This document shows positions 46,701-56,524 of a stretch of 64,000 nucleotides of DNA, piece after piece (position 1 is the stretch's first letter; every line of letters starts with the position of its first letter). The DNA comes from Daucus carota subsp. sativus (lineage: Eukaryota > Streptophyta > Magnoliopsida > Apiales > Apiaceae): positions 51,979,214-52,043,213 of the forward strand of contig NC_030381.2 in NCBI RefSeq assembly GCF_001625215.2, given 5' to 3'. Below the pieces are notes generated by a model. That model had not been told where the DNA came from. It did not search any database and was given only the letters and a program-made list of their open reading frames with translations. The position numbers and the translations under genes are program-made.

Positions 46701-46745
46701 CAAACATTTGCACAAACCCATCAATTTTCCTCCGACTGTATTCAT
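43731..46745 (-). CDS. Nucleoredoxin-like protein with three thioredoxin-like modules lacking CxxC
   Basis: Three exons, 45789-46745, 45113-45619 and 43731-44261, give 664 residues; the first ATG in frame is at 46745 (MNTVGGKLMG). After a low-complexity N-terminus (to about 120) come three nucleoredoxin-type modules. Family marks are LLASHDRDYVVSNKGDKV at the module 1/2 junction, FESMPWLALPFADPAY and FSLMPWTAIPFSDVA, AYPFTDGR and AYPFTREKV, and VPLYELVGKRI at the start of module 3. In functional nucleoredoxins the strand after each junction leads into WCxPC; here the three positions read VVYFVPLLAGSLREK (about 157-171), ALYFYEEHKTHSRL (about 331-344) and ILFFEGKYYRKHSAG (about 500-514), with no Cys pair in any. 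A disulfide reductase role is therefore unlikely; a chaperone-like, scaffolding or binding role is speculation. The C-terminal Cys/His pattern differs from the DC1 finger of NRX1. Fold assignment is firm, function is not known. Confidence 0.8.
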
Positions 46746-49174
46746 AACTATCGCCCTTCCTCTATCCAATATCTAAATCAATCCACGCACCTTCAAACCT
46801 AATATATCTCCTCTATAGGCTAGCCCAACCCTTATTTTAATTTATACCATGGGTATAATTTGTAGTCGTACAAAATTTTGGTTTGGTACTCTCCTCTCAA
46901 ACTAAAAGTCTACAACATGTAGATATCTAGGACTCTCTTGCATCATTAAACAGTTTCATATATTAAAAACACTCCTTATATGTATATTAATATCTTTTTT
47001 ATTAAACTGGAAGTCAAATAAAATTTTTGATAATAATATTTTATCAAATTTCGATACATTATCATATAATATTTCATATAAAAAATTATAATGACGTTAC
47101 AAATAAAAATATAAATATACAATTTTGAATATCTTTTGTCTAGAATACATACAAATAATTAGAGACGCTTCTATTTCAAACACGAACCATTACGTAACAT
47201 ATGAAGATATATGAAATATGAAAATTTTGATTTAAAATTAATTGAATAATAAAATGTCACATATTAATATTAGAAAAATATTTATAGATAGATAATAAAT
47301 TGTAAAAGCTAAATTTCCATTGGAAGATATAATCAGTTGGTTAATATAATTTAATTAAAATCCAATTCATTAATACTAAAATACTAATAACATGACGTTA
47401 AGATTTAAATTATAATTAATAAATTACGAATTATATACTCGCCCGTGCTTTGCACGGGTTAAAGGCTAGTATAATATAATATAACTTATAACCGTGCAAT
47501 GCAAGGACGATTCATATATTTGTTATTTTATCATATATATTATAAATTTAATTAATTTTATAATATGTCTTAGTTAAAATTTTAATTGCTATATTGATCG
47601 ATGCTATTTTAGAAGATTGAGTTTTTTAGTTAAAAAATATAAAAAAAACATATTTCAGTTAAAAAGAATAATTGGTTATATAAATAGACCCGTATCTCGG
47701 CTCACATATCGACCAATCGGCCAAACTTTTAATATTTCGGTATTATTGCGAGGTCATTAGAGTCTTTAAAAATAATTTTAATTTTAGTTGAAAAATATTA
47801 TCGATTTTTTTATTTATAATTGTATATAATAATGTTATCTTTTTATATCATGTTGCCTATATTATTTTAGAAGATGAGAGTTTTAGTTGGAAAATATAAA
47901 AAGATGATGTGTTTTAGTTAAATAAGGTAATTGATATGTTGCTCAATGTTAGTTTAGAAGATCGAATGGTTTTAGTTAGAAAATATAAAAAAGATAATAT
48001 GTTTGGGTTAAAAAGGATAATTGTTTGTATAGATAGGCCCAAATACCGACCGACCAAACTTTTAATGTTTCGGTTTTAATGGTTTTAATAGTATAGTATA
48101 ATTGTTAAGTCACTTTTTATATATTTAATTTAAAATATTGAAGGCACTCTTTAAATGCATAATATTATACTATTATTAAGTATAAAAATATTATTTTATT
48201 GTTAACTAAATTTTTGAAAATTTTAATATGGTAAAATATGTTTTAAATATGATCACTATTTATTTTTAATCTAAAATATTTACTTTAAAACATTAACATA
48301 AATATAAAATTGTTATAATATTATCATTAAATATTTTTTATTGAATATGTTATATTATTTTTACTAATATAAAATAAATTTTGTTAAAGTTTATTTTAAT
48401 TTTATATTTAAAATTAATAACAAATATAATATATTAATTATAACTAATTGTTATAGCTAATACGAGTGGAGGATCAATAATTATTTAATTTTAAGTTTTA
48501 AAAAATATATTTAATTTTAATTTAAAATATTTACTTTAAAATATTAACATAAATATAAAAATGTTATAATATTATTATTAAATATAATATTTAATTTTCA
48601 CAAATATAGAACAAAATTAGTTAAATTTATAATTGATTATATATTTAATTAAAATAAAAAAATATTATATTTTAAATATAGCTAACGATTATAACTAATA
48701 TCACTAGGGCATAAATCTTAAACTTTTAGTTAATGATGTTTTTGCTAACAGTTGGAGATGCTCTTATTAATTAATGTTAATTTATTCATAGTGATCAGTA
48801 TCGCTCGCTTTCTTGAAACGATTGATACAAATTAAATAGCAATTGTTTACAATTAGTATTCTCGTGGGAGTTAGTGTTTAGTGTGTCCATAGACACACCA
48901 TAGAAAATTTCGATTTTACATATCAATGTTATTTGGATAAGTTTTAGGAAATATTTTTGGATTGCCCAGCCTAAAGGTACTCCATCAATCATGTTTTCAG
49001 GGAACATAAATCCTTTTCTGTGACACATAATGTGTCAGGGAGTCCCCTGTAGGGGCCGATCAGTTGATTCTGTCTCTACATTTTCTCATGAAGTAATTGC
49101 TTCTAACAAGGTACGGAGAATCTGGAGTCAAGGGTCATGAAATGCTTCGATCAAAATGACATTCAATTTTACAC
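46746..49174. other. Very AT-rich spacer rich in decayed repeats
   Basis: It holds the Helitron-like end at 47442-47468 and, at about 47640-48115, repeats around CCCAAATACCGACCGACC and AAACTTTTAATGTTTCGGTT, which recur at 58100-58530 inside the TNL gene. From 48120 to 48680 a unit with TTTACTTTAAAACATTAACA is duplicated near 48280 and 48530. GTTGGAGATGCTC at about 48753 resembles one end of a common plant MITE, with no partner found. No gene is seen. Confidence 0.45.
47430..47468 (+). mobile_element. 3' end of a non-autonomous Helitron (candidate)
   Basis: A perfect 7-bp hairpin (CCCGTGC 47442-47448, GCACGGG 47452-47458, loop TTT) is followed six bases later by CTAG at 47465-47468 and then T. 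A GC-rich hairpin just ahead of CTRR, inserted before T, is the Helitron 3' terminus. The matching 5' TC end was not located, so the size is unknown. Confidence 0.55.
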
Positions 49175-49182
49175 TATATATA
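49175..49182 (+). promoter_or_regulatory. TATA box of the DUF674 gene
   Basis: TATATATA lies 44 bases above the ATG at 49226, close enough to imply a very short leader. Confidence 0.5.
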
Positions 49183-49225
49183 GACTAGTACTTCCAGGGT
49201 CCAAGACCAATGCCTTCACCAGTAA

Positions 49226-50870
49226 ATGGCTACCTCTAAAGTTCACATCACCTTGAAAGTGGTTTTCCACAAACAAGAGCAAAGAGTCTTGTTTGCTGAA
49301 GCAAGCAGTGATTTTGTGGATATTCTTTTCAGCTTTCTTACATTGCCAATGGGGACAATTGTCAGACTCTTGTCCAAACATCCTAAGACTTCGAGGCCAC
49401 CCGTGATTGGGAGCTTAAATAATTTATACAGAAGCATTGCAAATCTTGATGCCAAGTACTTTACATCTGGAGCATGCAAAGATATATTGCTGAATACAAG
49501 AAACTCAGCAGCAGAGGTGTGTGAAAATCTTAAAATAAACATCGATGATAAGCCCGTTGAGTATTTTACTTGTGAGGATATGGAGTGTACGGAAAGAAGT
49601 CACACACCCTCTTTTAGCTTGTACAAAGGTGTAGTCTGCAAAAATTGCGCAAAGATGTTGAAGAAGAATGCTCGTTATTTGAATGGTACTAGAAGTGATG
49701 AAAGAGGAGTCTTCGTGGAGCCGACTGAATCATTTGTTATAACCGACGATCTGCATGTTATTCCTAATATTCCAGCATCGACCATTGCAATATTGGAAAG
49801 TTCTGGTTTTACAGATTTTGGAGTCCTCAAAGAGAAGACTTTCGAAATTGGTTACACTGAGGTAAAGTCACTCTGTTTAAATATTGTGGTAATATTTTTA
49901 GAGAATTTTGCAAAATTTTCTTATGTATCTTTCCCTTGTTTCTGACAGATGCTTGATTTGCTCAAGTACTCAATTTTGTCAAAGACTCCGTTAACAAACA
50001 TGTTTTTGCGTAAGAACAATAGAATCATGAACAATGTAGTTCCAACTTATAATTGTCAGATTAAGACGGATGGCATCAACAGCTTCAAGAATATGACAGT
50101 AAAAGTCTTGGTGCAGAAGTCAAGTAAGAAGATATTGTTGGCTCATTGTACAGAAGATTTTATAGATTTTCTGTTCAGCTTCCTCGGTGTTCCATTGGGG
50201 AGAGTTATTAGTATGTTGAGCAAGAACAACGAACCGGCTCTGTGTGTTCAGAATATACATCAAAGTGCATCTGAACTGGAAGTTGGTGAATTCTTGAAAT
50301 CACAGGAAAAAAAAGATATGCTACTTTGCCCTCAATTATCTATGCTTTATCTGTTCTCCAAACAACTATTTAAAGATGATAAATTTCCAAAACTCTACGG
50401 GTCACCAAGTACTTTAAAAGAATACTACTACTTGAGTTCCTATGATGATTCTAGTTCTCGTGAAATGATATTAGCAAATCCAACGGGTGAGAAGGGGTTT
50501 CTAAAGGGAACAGAAAAGTTCATGGTCACAGATGATTTGGTAGTGACCCCTTTCACAACAATGTCCTGTATAAAATATGTCCAGAGCTGTGGAGTTCCTC
50601 CAAATGACAGTGAGGAACAGGTGATCAGCATAGGCGCGAAAGAGGTAATGACCAATTTGAAAAATAAGTAGTCTTATTCCTGCTACCAACCTAATAGATT
50701 TGAAGTAGATGATCACGTATTTTCACTCTTCTGTCTCTTTTTCGCAGGCTGTAAGCTTACTGACAGCATCCCTGGTATCTACTTCGGTTTTAACCAATGG
50801 CCTTAAGCACTTGATTCTGAGCAAGCCAAAAACAGAGAGATTAGTGAAGAAGCTGAAGTTAGATAATTAA
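49226..50870 (+). CDS. DUF674 family protein
   Basis: DUF674 proteins are plant-specific and of unknown function. Three exons, 49226-49861, 49949-50644 and 50748-50870, give 484 residues. The protein is an internal duplication. Half 1 begins ITLKVVFHKQEQRVLFAEAS and continues DFVDILFSFLTLPMGTIVRL; half 2 repeats this as MTVKVLVQKSSKKILLAHCT and DFIDFLFSFLGVPLGRVISM. Each half also has the family's ESFVITDDLHVIPN / EKFMVTDDLVVTPF element. CEDMECTERSHTPSFSLYKG and CKNCAKML in half 1 form a Cys-rich patch that may bind metal (inference). Skipping the last splice gives a stop at 50671, a possible retained-intron isoform. The locus has a truncated inverted copy at 55205-56060. Confidence 0.92.
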
Positions 50871-51886
50871 GGAAAGGTTGCATGCAAGGTACCAAAAGGA
50901 GCAGGAGCATATCTCAGAAATATGGGTATTGTTTTCAGGATGAAGAGAGAAAAGAAGGCAATGTAATGTTGAGGAAATTAGAAGAATGTGGTTTTATTAA
51001 TGTACTCTACTTATCAATAAGTATGTCATCAAAATAAACAAGGCCTGTACTGTCCTCCAAATCATACACATCAATTGAATTTATCAGTTTGATTCTCCAC
51101 ATTATCAAAAAAATCCATCTTAATACTAAAAATATAAGAACTGGTAACAATCAGTTATATCATCTTCAGACCACTTACACAACTGTATTGCAGAGAAAGA
51201 ACCCCTGTTATCATGATTATGATCCCTTAACAGTTAATTAGATGATTATGATCCCCGAAGAGTTGATTCATTATATTATCGATTTCCCTTTACTATTGAT
51301 GACTACTCCTTCGGTCTCATTCATTAGTTTTTTCCATTGCTTGACACGTATCTTGCAACTTCTATTAAGTGTAATTTTAAATTTTATTTTAAAAAAAATT
51401 TGTTTCTAATAAAAATCTAAATATCATATTTTTATTCAGGAGAAAGAAAAATAAAATAAATTATTAAATTATATTTTACTCTCAAACGTATACAATTCAT
51501 CGGGACGGACTAATTTTATTGATTAATCTATCTATTATTTGATGAATAAGCGGTGTGCCAACTCGGCAACATGCTCCCAGGCTAAAAATTTATACTATTC
51601 ATGCATCAAATTTTCAAGAATGACTTCAATATTGCAAACTAAACCTTTATATATCAACGAATTTCAACAGATATATGTAAAAAAAATTAAAGATGTGACA
51701 CCCAATTTCTAGTCCTGGTAGAAATCAGGTTTGCCCAACACTCCTGTTGAGAAAAGAAAATTAAATATGAATACACTGCTTATCATAATCGAACTCTGCT
51801 TAGTATGTAAATCTTATTACCTAGGCCTAGTGGAAATCGGTTTTCCCAGAGCTAGTGAAATTCAAATCGAAGTCTTTATGTGTGTC
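50871..51886. other. DUF674 3' flank and spacer
   Basis: 50871-51275 is the source arm of the inverted duplication. A Stowaway-like element follows at 51306-51510. The rest (51511-51886) contains two loosely similar ATCGGTTTTCCCA / ATCAGGTTTGCCCA stretches near 51720 and 51838 and no gene. Confidence 0.5.
51306..51510. mobile_element. Degenerate Stowaway-like MITE
   Basis: The left end, after TA, reads CTCCTTCGGTCTCATTCATTAG; the right end reads CATCGGGACGGAC followed by TA. This is a weathered form of CTCCCTCCGTCCC-type ends. The core (TCTAATAAAAATCTAAATA, TATTTTTATTCAGGAG) resembles that of the 11965-12214 element. Confidence 0.55.
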
Positions 51887-51894
51887 TATATAAA
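51887..51894 (+). promoter_or_regulatory. TATA box of the heparanase-like gene
   Basis: TATATAAA, 67 bases above the ATG at 51961. Confidence 0.6.
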
Positions 51895-51960
51895 GACATG
51901 AACTGATACAAAAGATAGAGCAATTTATTAGCTACTGGATACAGGAGAGACTTAGCCAGA

Positions 51961-54191
51961 ATGAGAATGGGTTCATGCATGAAGGCTTTTTCATTATTTG
52001 TTTTCGTTTTCTTGACATTGGCTGGCTTATGTGTAAGCGAGACAGTGGACGTTAAAGTGAGAAGTGTTACATCTGTTGCAGAAACGGATGAAAATTTTGT
52101 ATGTGCAACTATGGATTATGGACCTTCTTCCATGTGCAATTACGGGCAGTGTCCATGGCCTAAAGTTGGCATCCTTGAGTTGGTATATATTACTCTCTTC
52201 CTCGTGTTTGATTTGTTATTACCAGATTCTTCCGATGTGTAATAACTGTGTTGAATTCGTCTGTGAACAATTTTCAGGATTTGAAGAATAAGATTCTTGC
52301 TAATGCCATCAAGGGTAAGTCCTTATTTTATCTGTCAAGTGTTCTTTTTTATCGTATGTTCTTTAGTAGCAACAAGGAATTGGAATAGATATTGAAGTTT
52401 TCTTATACTTGTTTGAATCACATGAAGCATTTAACCCCTTGAGACTAAGAGTTGGAGGGTCATTAGAAGATCAGACGGTTTACAAAGTTGGATTGGTCAC
52501 CAAGTGTCCGCACTTCAAAAACAACATGAATGTGAGACGTTTTGGAATGTCCAATGGTTGCATCACCATGGAAAGATGGGATCAGCTCAACCACTTCTTC
52601 AACGAAACTGGGTAAGTTTCTTCTGTCTGTGATTTTACTGTAATATATGAAATCTGGTATATACCAGTAACTCGTTTAATTGGTAATCGTTGCAGGGCTA
52701 AAGTGACATTCGGTCTGAATGCTCTTCGCGGAAAGAAATTGGAAAACAAGAACAGCACACTTTGGGTGGGTAACTGGAACAAACTAAATGCCCAGGAATT
52801 CATGAAGTACACCATCTCGAAAGGTTACAAGATTGATTCATATGAACTTGGTCAGTAAAAGCAAACTTCTTACCTTGACTATTTCATCGCACAAGCATAT
52901 AGTATTTACATAATAGTGTTAATCAATGCAACTTGTATACAGGAAATGAGCTATCTGCATCTGGGGTTTTTGCAAGGGTTAATGCTGGACAATATGGAAA
53001 AGACATGATTATTCTTAGCAATCTTGTGAAAAAGTTGTATGCCAATTTTTCCGATCAGCCAAAGATTTTGGGTCCTGGTGGCTTCTACGATAAGGAATGG
53101 TTCAATGAATTCCTCCGGGTTTCAGGACCAGGAATTGTTGATGGTTTAACCCACCATATCTATAATCTTGGTGCAGGTATATAATGCTAGACATGCATGA
53201 TTTTACATGTATAATAGTATAGTTTGTCTGTTCCGAAAGCTGACTGTGCTGTAATGTCTGCAGGTGATGATCCAAAACTTATAAATAATGTTCAAGACCC
53301 CTTTTTCCTAGACGAAATAGCACAAACATTCAAAGATATTTCGGATTCAATTAAGCAATATGGGCCATGGACTGGTGCATGGGTTGGAGAATCTGGGGGT
53401 GCTTATCATAGCGGTGGCAAGAATGTTTCCAATACTTTTGCTGATGGGTTTTGGTACTTGGATCAGCTGGGCATGGCCTCCACTTTTGATCATAAAGTTT
53501 ACTGCAGACAAGTTTTGATCGGAGGAAACTATGGTCTTCTTAATACAACAACGTTTGCCCCTAACCCAGATTACTATGGGTAAGTAGTCATTATAAACAT
53601 TTATGTTTTAATCTTTGTCCTCACAATGTTTTAATGTTTAATTTGTTCTCTTTCTTTTTTTTCTAACAGCGCGCTGTTGTGGCATCGCCTCATGGGACCT
53701 AGAGTTCTTCAAGTCAGTCATGATGGATCTCCTTATTTACGTTCATACGCGCATTGTTCCAAAGATTCTGTGAGTTTATTCTTATGTTTTACATTATCTA
53801 CAAATTTCTACTAAAATGCAGTGTTTATGGGAAATTTGACATGTATTATGTATGTATGCAGGAAAGAGGTGACATAACGGTGCTTCTGATAAACATGTCA
53901 AACTCTACCACTTTTACAGTGAATACCATGAATGATCTGAATCTTTTCCCAAGTGAACATACCGAGAGGCTCCCACTAAGAGAAGAGTACCACCTGACAC
54001 CAGAAGGCGGCAACATTCAAAGCCAAGTAGTTTTATTGAATGATACACCATTGAAGCTGACAAAGACGATGGAGATCCCAAATCTGAATCCAGCATTGGT
54101 GTTGCCACTTGATCCTATCAAAGTTGCACCTGATTCTTTTGTCTTTGCAGTCCTAAGAGGTTTTGGCGCTCCTGCTTGTTCTTCTTCATAA
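51961..54191 (+). CDS. Heparanase-like protein (GH79 beta-glucuronidase)
   Basis: Plant GH79 enzymes of this type remove glucuronic acid, for example from arabinogalactan proteins, at the cell surface or in the wall. Eight exons: 51961-52182, 52278-52314, 52428-52611, 52696-52850, 52943-53176, 53264-53579, 53670-53769, 53862-54191, giving 525 residues. A signal peptide (1-26, core FSLFVFVFLTLAGLC) precedes the TIM-barrel. The acid/base Glu is E202 in ELGNELSASG and the nucleophile is E320 in WVGESGGAYHSGG, both conserved. Other family marks are LRLRVGGSLEDQ, ILGPGGFYDKEW and DGLTHHIYNLG. The C-terminal beta domain (RGDITVLLINMSNSTTF...) is complete and ends FVFAVLRGFGAPACSSS. The exon 3 acceptor lacks a good pyrimidine tract but is the only one that keeps frame. 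Likely active. Confidence 0.94.
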
Positions 54192-54204
54192 GGGGTAGAA
54201 CGAG

Positions 54205-54557
54205 ACTGTTATGTTTTTCATATAATTAATCAAGAGTATAGTGAGATTTTCAGCAGTTGATTTAGAGTAATTAGATTATAGGTTTTGATAATTTGCTTTT
54301 ACAATAAGAGACTTTATTATCCTTAAAAAGCTATTTGATTTTTTGCCAGTTCACTTCAATTGTTAGTTTTCAAAGTTATTTACTGTTATGTTTTTCATAT
54401 AATTAATCAAGAGTATAGTGAGATTTTCAGCAGTTGATTTAGAGTAATTAGATTATAGGTTTTGATAATTTGCTTTTACAATAAGAGACTTTATTATCCT
54501 TAAAAAGCTATTTGATTTTTTGCCAGTTCACTTCAATTGTTAGTTTTCAAAGTTATT
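54205..54557 (+). repeat. Near-perfect 177-bp tandem duplication in the GH79 3' flank
   Basis: Two head-to-tail units begin at 54205 and 54382 (period 177). By eye they agree at every one of 176 bases. The duplicated segment begins 14 bases after the stop codon, so it probably lies in the 3' UTR. Confidence 0.92.
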
Positions 54558-54630
54558 CCACACCTGCCCCAGCAGCGAGGTCAATTTTACAGTATTCTGT
54601 TAGTAGTGGTATAGAAATAAAAGTTATTCT

Positions 54631-54675
54631 GTTAAGTTCCAGGCTCTGTGGTTCAAAATTGTTTGTAGTTAAGAT
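54631..54675 (+). repeat. 45-bp dispersed fragment, copy 1 (copy 2 at 56636-56680)
   Basis: GTTAAGTTCCAGGCTCTGTG then GTTCAAAATTGTTTGTAGTT recurs at 56636-56680 with two or three differences. In copy 1 it stops where the foldback at 54680 begins. Confidence 0.75.
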
Positions 54676-54679
54676 CTAA

Positions 54680-55120
54680 GTTACCCGGACACGGGTATGG
54701 GTATCGGACACGGGTACAGATCCAAGAGTCAGATTCGTAGTTTTAGGATAATTAGGATTCGTGGACATGGATCCGGAATTAGACTCGGGTACGGGGACTT
54801 GGCACTTAAGCTCCATGCAAGTAAAACTTTATATAGACTAGTCTATTGTACATTCATAAAAATAGTGTCTACTGCACATAAATCACATACGCTGAAAATT
54901 GAAGCATAAAATCAATAGAACAACATAGAAACAAGTCATTCATGGATCTTGATCTCTTTAAACAAGTTGAAACAAGACCTAAGTTTTCATTTTGACCTGG
55001 GATGTTACAAGGTGAGGTGTCCGGTTGTAATAAGAAGGATCCGACACAGATCCCATACCCACACCCATGTCATGTCCGGTGGACACGGGTATAGGCACAA
55101 AAATGGAGAGTCCGGGTAAC
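54680..55120. mobile_element. Foldback element with GTTACCCGGAC ends
   Basis: Both ends read GTTACCCGGAC inward. The subterminal zones (to about 54800 and from about 55010) carry ACACGGGTA / TACCCGTGT and GGATCCG / CGGATCC blocks in inverted order. The centre is non-coding. Flanking 9-mers (AAGATCTAA, ATAGGTTAA) do not match well, so the target duplication is eroded or the boundaries are a few bases off. Confidence 0.65.
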
Positions 55121-55204
55121 ATAGGTTAAGATGGATACTCTAATGGAAAAAACTGTATATAAATAAATTGGACGTGTAGCAATCTGCAGTAGTATAGGGA
55201 AATC

Positions 55205-56060
55205 TATTAATTCAACTATTCAGGATCATAATCATCTAAGTTCAACTGTTCAAGGGATCATAATCATAATTACCCGGGGGGGGGGGGGGGGGGGGGGGTC
55301 TTTCTCTGCAATACAGTTGTGTAAGGTATGAAGATACTATTGTTATTTGTTCTTATATTTTTAGTATTGAGATGAAATTCTTCAGTAATGTGGATAATCA
55401 AACTGATAAATTCAATTGATGCCTATTTGGAGTACAGTACATGCCTTGTTTATTTTGATGATAAACTTAAATGATAAGTACAGTACATTAATAAAACCAC
55501 ATTCTTCCAATTTTCTCAACATTACATTGCCTTCTTTCCTCTCTTCATCCTGAAAATCTGAGAGATGCTCCTGCTCCTTCTGGTAGCATGCATGCAACCT
55601 TTCCTTTATTATATATCTACCTTTCAGTTCAGATACACTTTGATGGACATTTTGAACACACAGTGCTGGTTCTTTGTTCTCCCCAAAGGAACAGCGAGGA
55701 AGCTGAACAGAAAGTCCATAAAATTTTCTGTACGATGAGCCAAGTCCAACAATATCTTCTTACTTGACTTCTGCACCAAGACTTTTACTGTCATATTCTT
55801 GAAGCTGTTGAAGCCATCTGTCTAAATCGGACAATTAAAAGTTTGAACCAGATTGTTCATGATTCTATTGTTTTTACGCAAAAACATATTTGTTAAAAGG
55901 AGCCTTTGACAAAATTGAGTGCTTGAGCAAATCAAGCATCTGTAAGAAAGAAGAGATGAGATGAGAAAATTGTGAAATTCTTAAAAATTTTAACAAAAGA
56001 TTTCAATACAGTTACTTTACCTCAGTGTAGCCAATCTTGAAAGTCTTCTCTTCTAGTACT
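55205..56060 (-). pseudogene. Truncated, inverted copy of the DUF674 gene
   Basis: Read on the minus strand, this matches the DUF674 locus from the end of exon 1 (AAGACTTTC...GGCTACACTGAG, then a GT donor), through the intron and the start of exon 2 (ATGCTTGATTTGCTCAAG at about 55945), then jumps by an internal deletion of some 600 bp to the 3' flank matching 50875-51275. Exon 2 has an in-frame TAG (about 55832) where the intact gene has a Lys codon, plus small indels. There is no promoter and no N-terminal exon. It cannot encode a DUF674 protein. The 3' flank part contains the 23-G run. Confidence 0.85.
55276..55298 (+). repeat. Homopolymer run of 23 G
   Basis: The run follows TACCC and precedes TCTTTCTCTGCA. 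In the parental copy (about 51197-51201, reversed) the same place has only four G, so this is an expansion or a sequencing artefact. Confidence 0.9.
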
Positions 56061-56416
56061 CAAAGATGGATAGTTGGGGAATGGATTCTTCAGTATGAGT
56101 ACAATAGTGGTCACAACAGCCTAGAGAACGACATAACTCCCATCTCCACCCCCATTCGGAAGCTTGGTCAGCGTTTTGATGACAAGAAACTAGTTTCCAG
56201 AGATTTTTCTGTTGCTGCAAAAAAGAAAGACAGAGCAAAGAAATTTAAGGCACGTCAATGTCCATATTGTTCCAAACATAAGTAGTCATTGTTTCTTCAT
56301 ATACTGGAAGATATAGCTTTTTAATTCATCAAATAAGTAATTGTTTCTTTATATGACTGGAAGTACTTAATCATCGTAACAAAACCATCTTAAACATCGG
56401 ATTAGAATTCCCACAA
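56061..56416 (+). other. Unrecognised gene-fragment-like stretch
   Basis: A plus-strand open frame ending at 56285 (56037-56285) reads ...LGQRFDDKKLVSRDFSVAAK and KKDRAKKFKARQCPYCSKHK at its end. The basic, Cys-containing terminus looks like a genuine protein end, but I do not recognise it and there is no clear upstream exon. It begins inside the DUF674 remnant, so a chimeric rearranged fragment is likely. Confidence 0.3.
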
Positions 56417-56524
56417 CAACATCCGTGATTAGAGTTGCAGGCAGAAGCGGCCGAGGAGGAGGCCTCAGAACAACATCCGTGATTAGAGTTGCAGGCAGAA
56501 GCGGCCGAAGAGGAGGCCTCAGAA
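56417..56524 (+). repeat. 54-bp tandem repeat (18-codon period)
   Basis: Two units (56417-56470, 56471-56524) differ at about one position. In one frame they encode a repeated 18-residue unit containing SVIRVAGRSGRGGGLR. The period is a multiple of three and the frame is open from 56425 to 56610, but no gene structure surrounds it. Confidence 0.75.

Noticed and set aside
46746-46769. Longer nucleoredoxin-like start
   Set aside because: The first codon of that extension is TTG; the first ATG in frame is at 46745.
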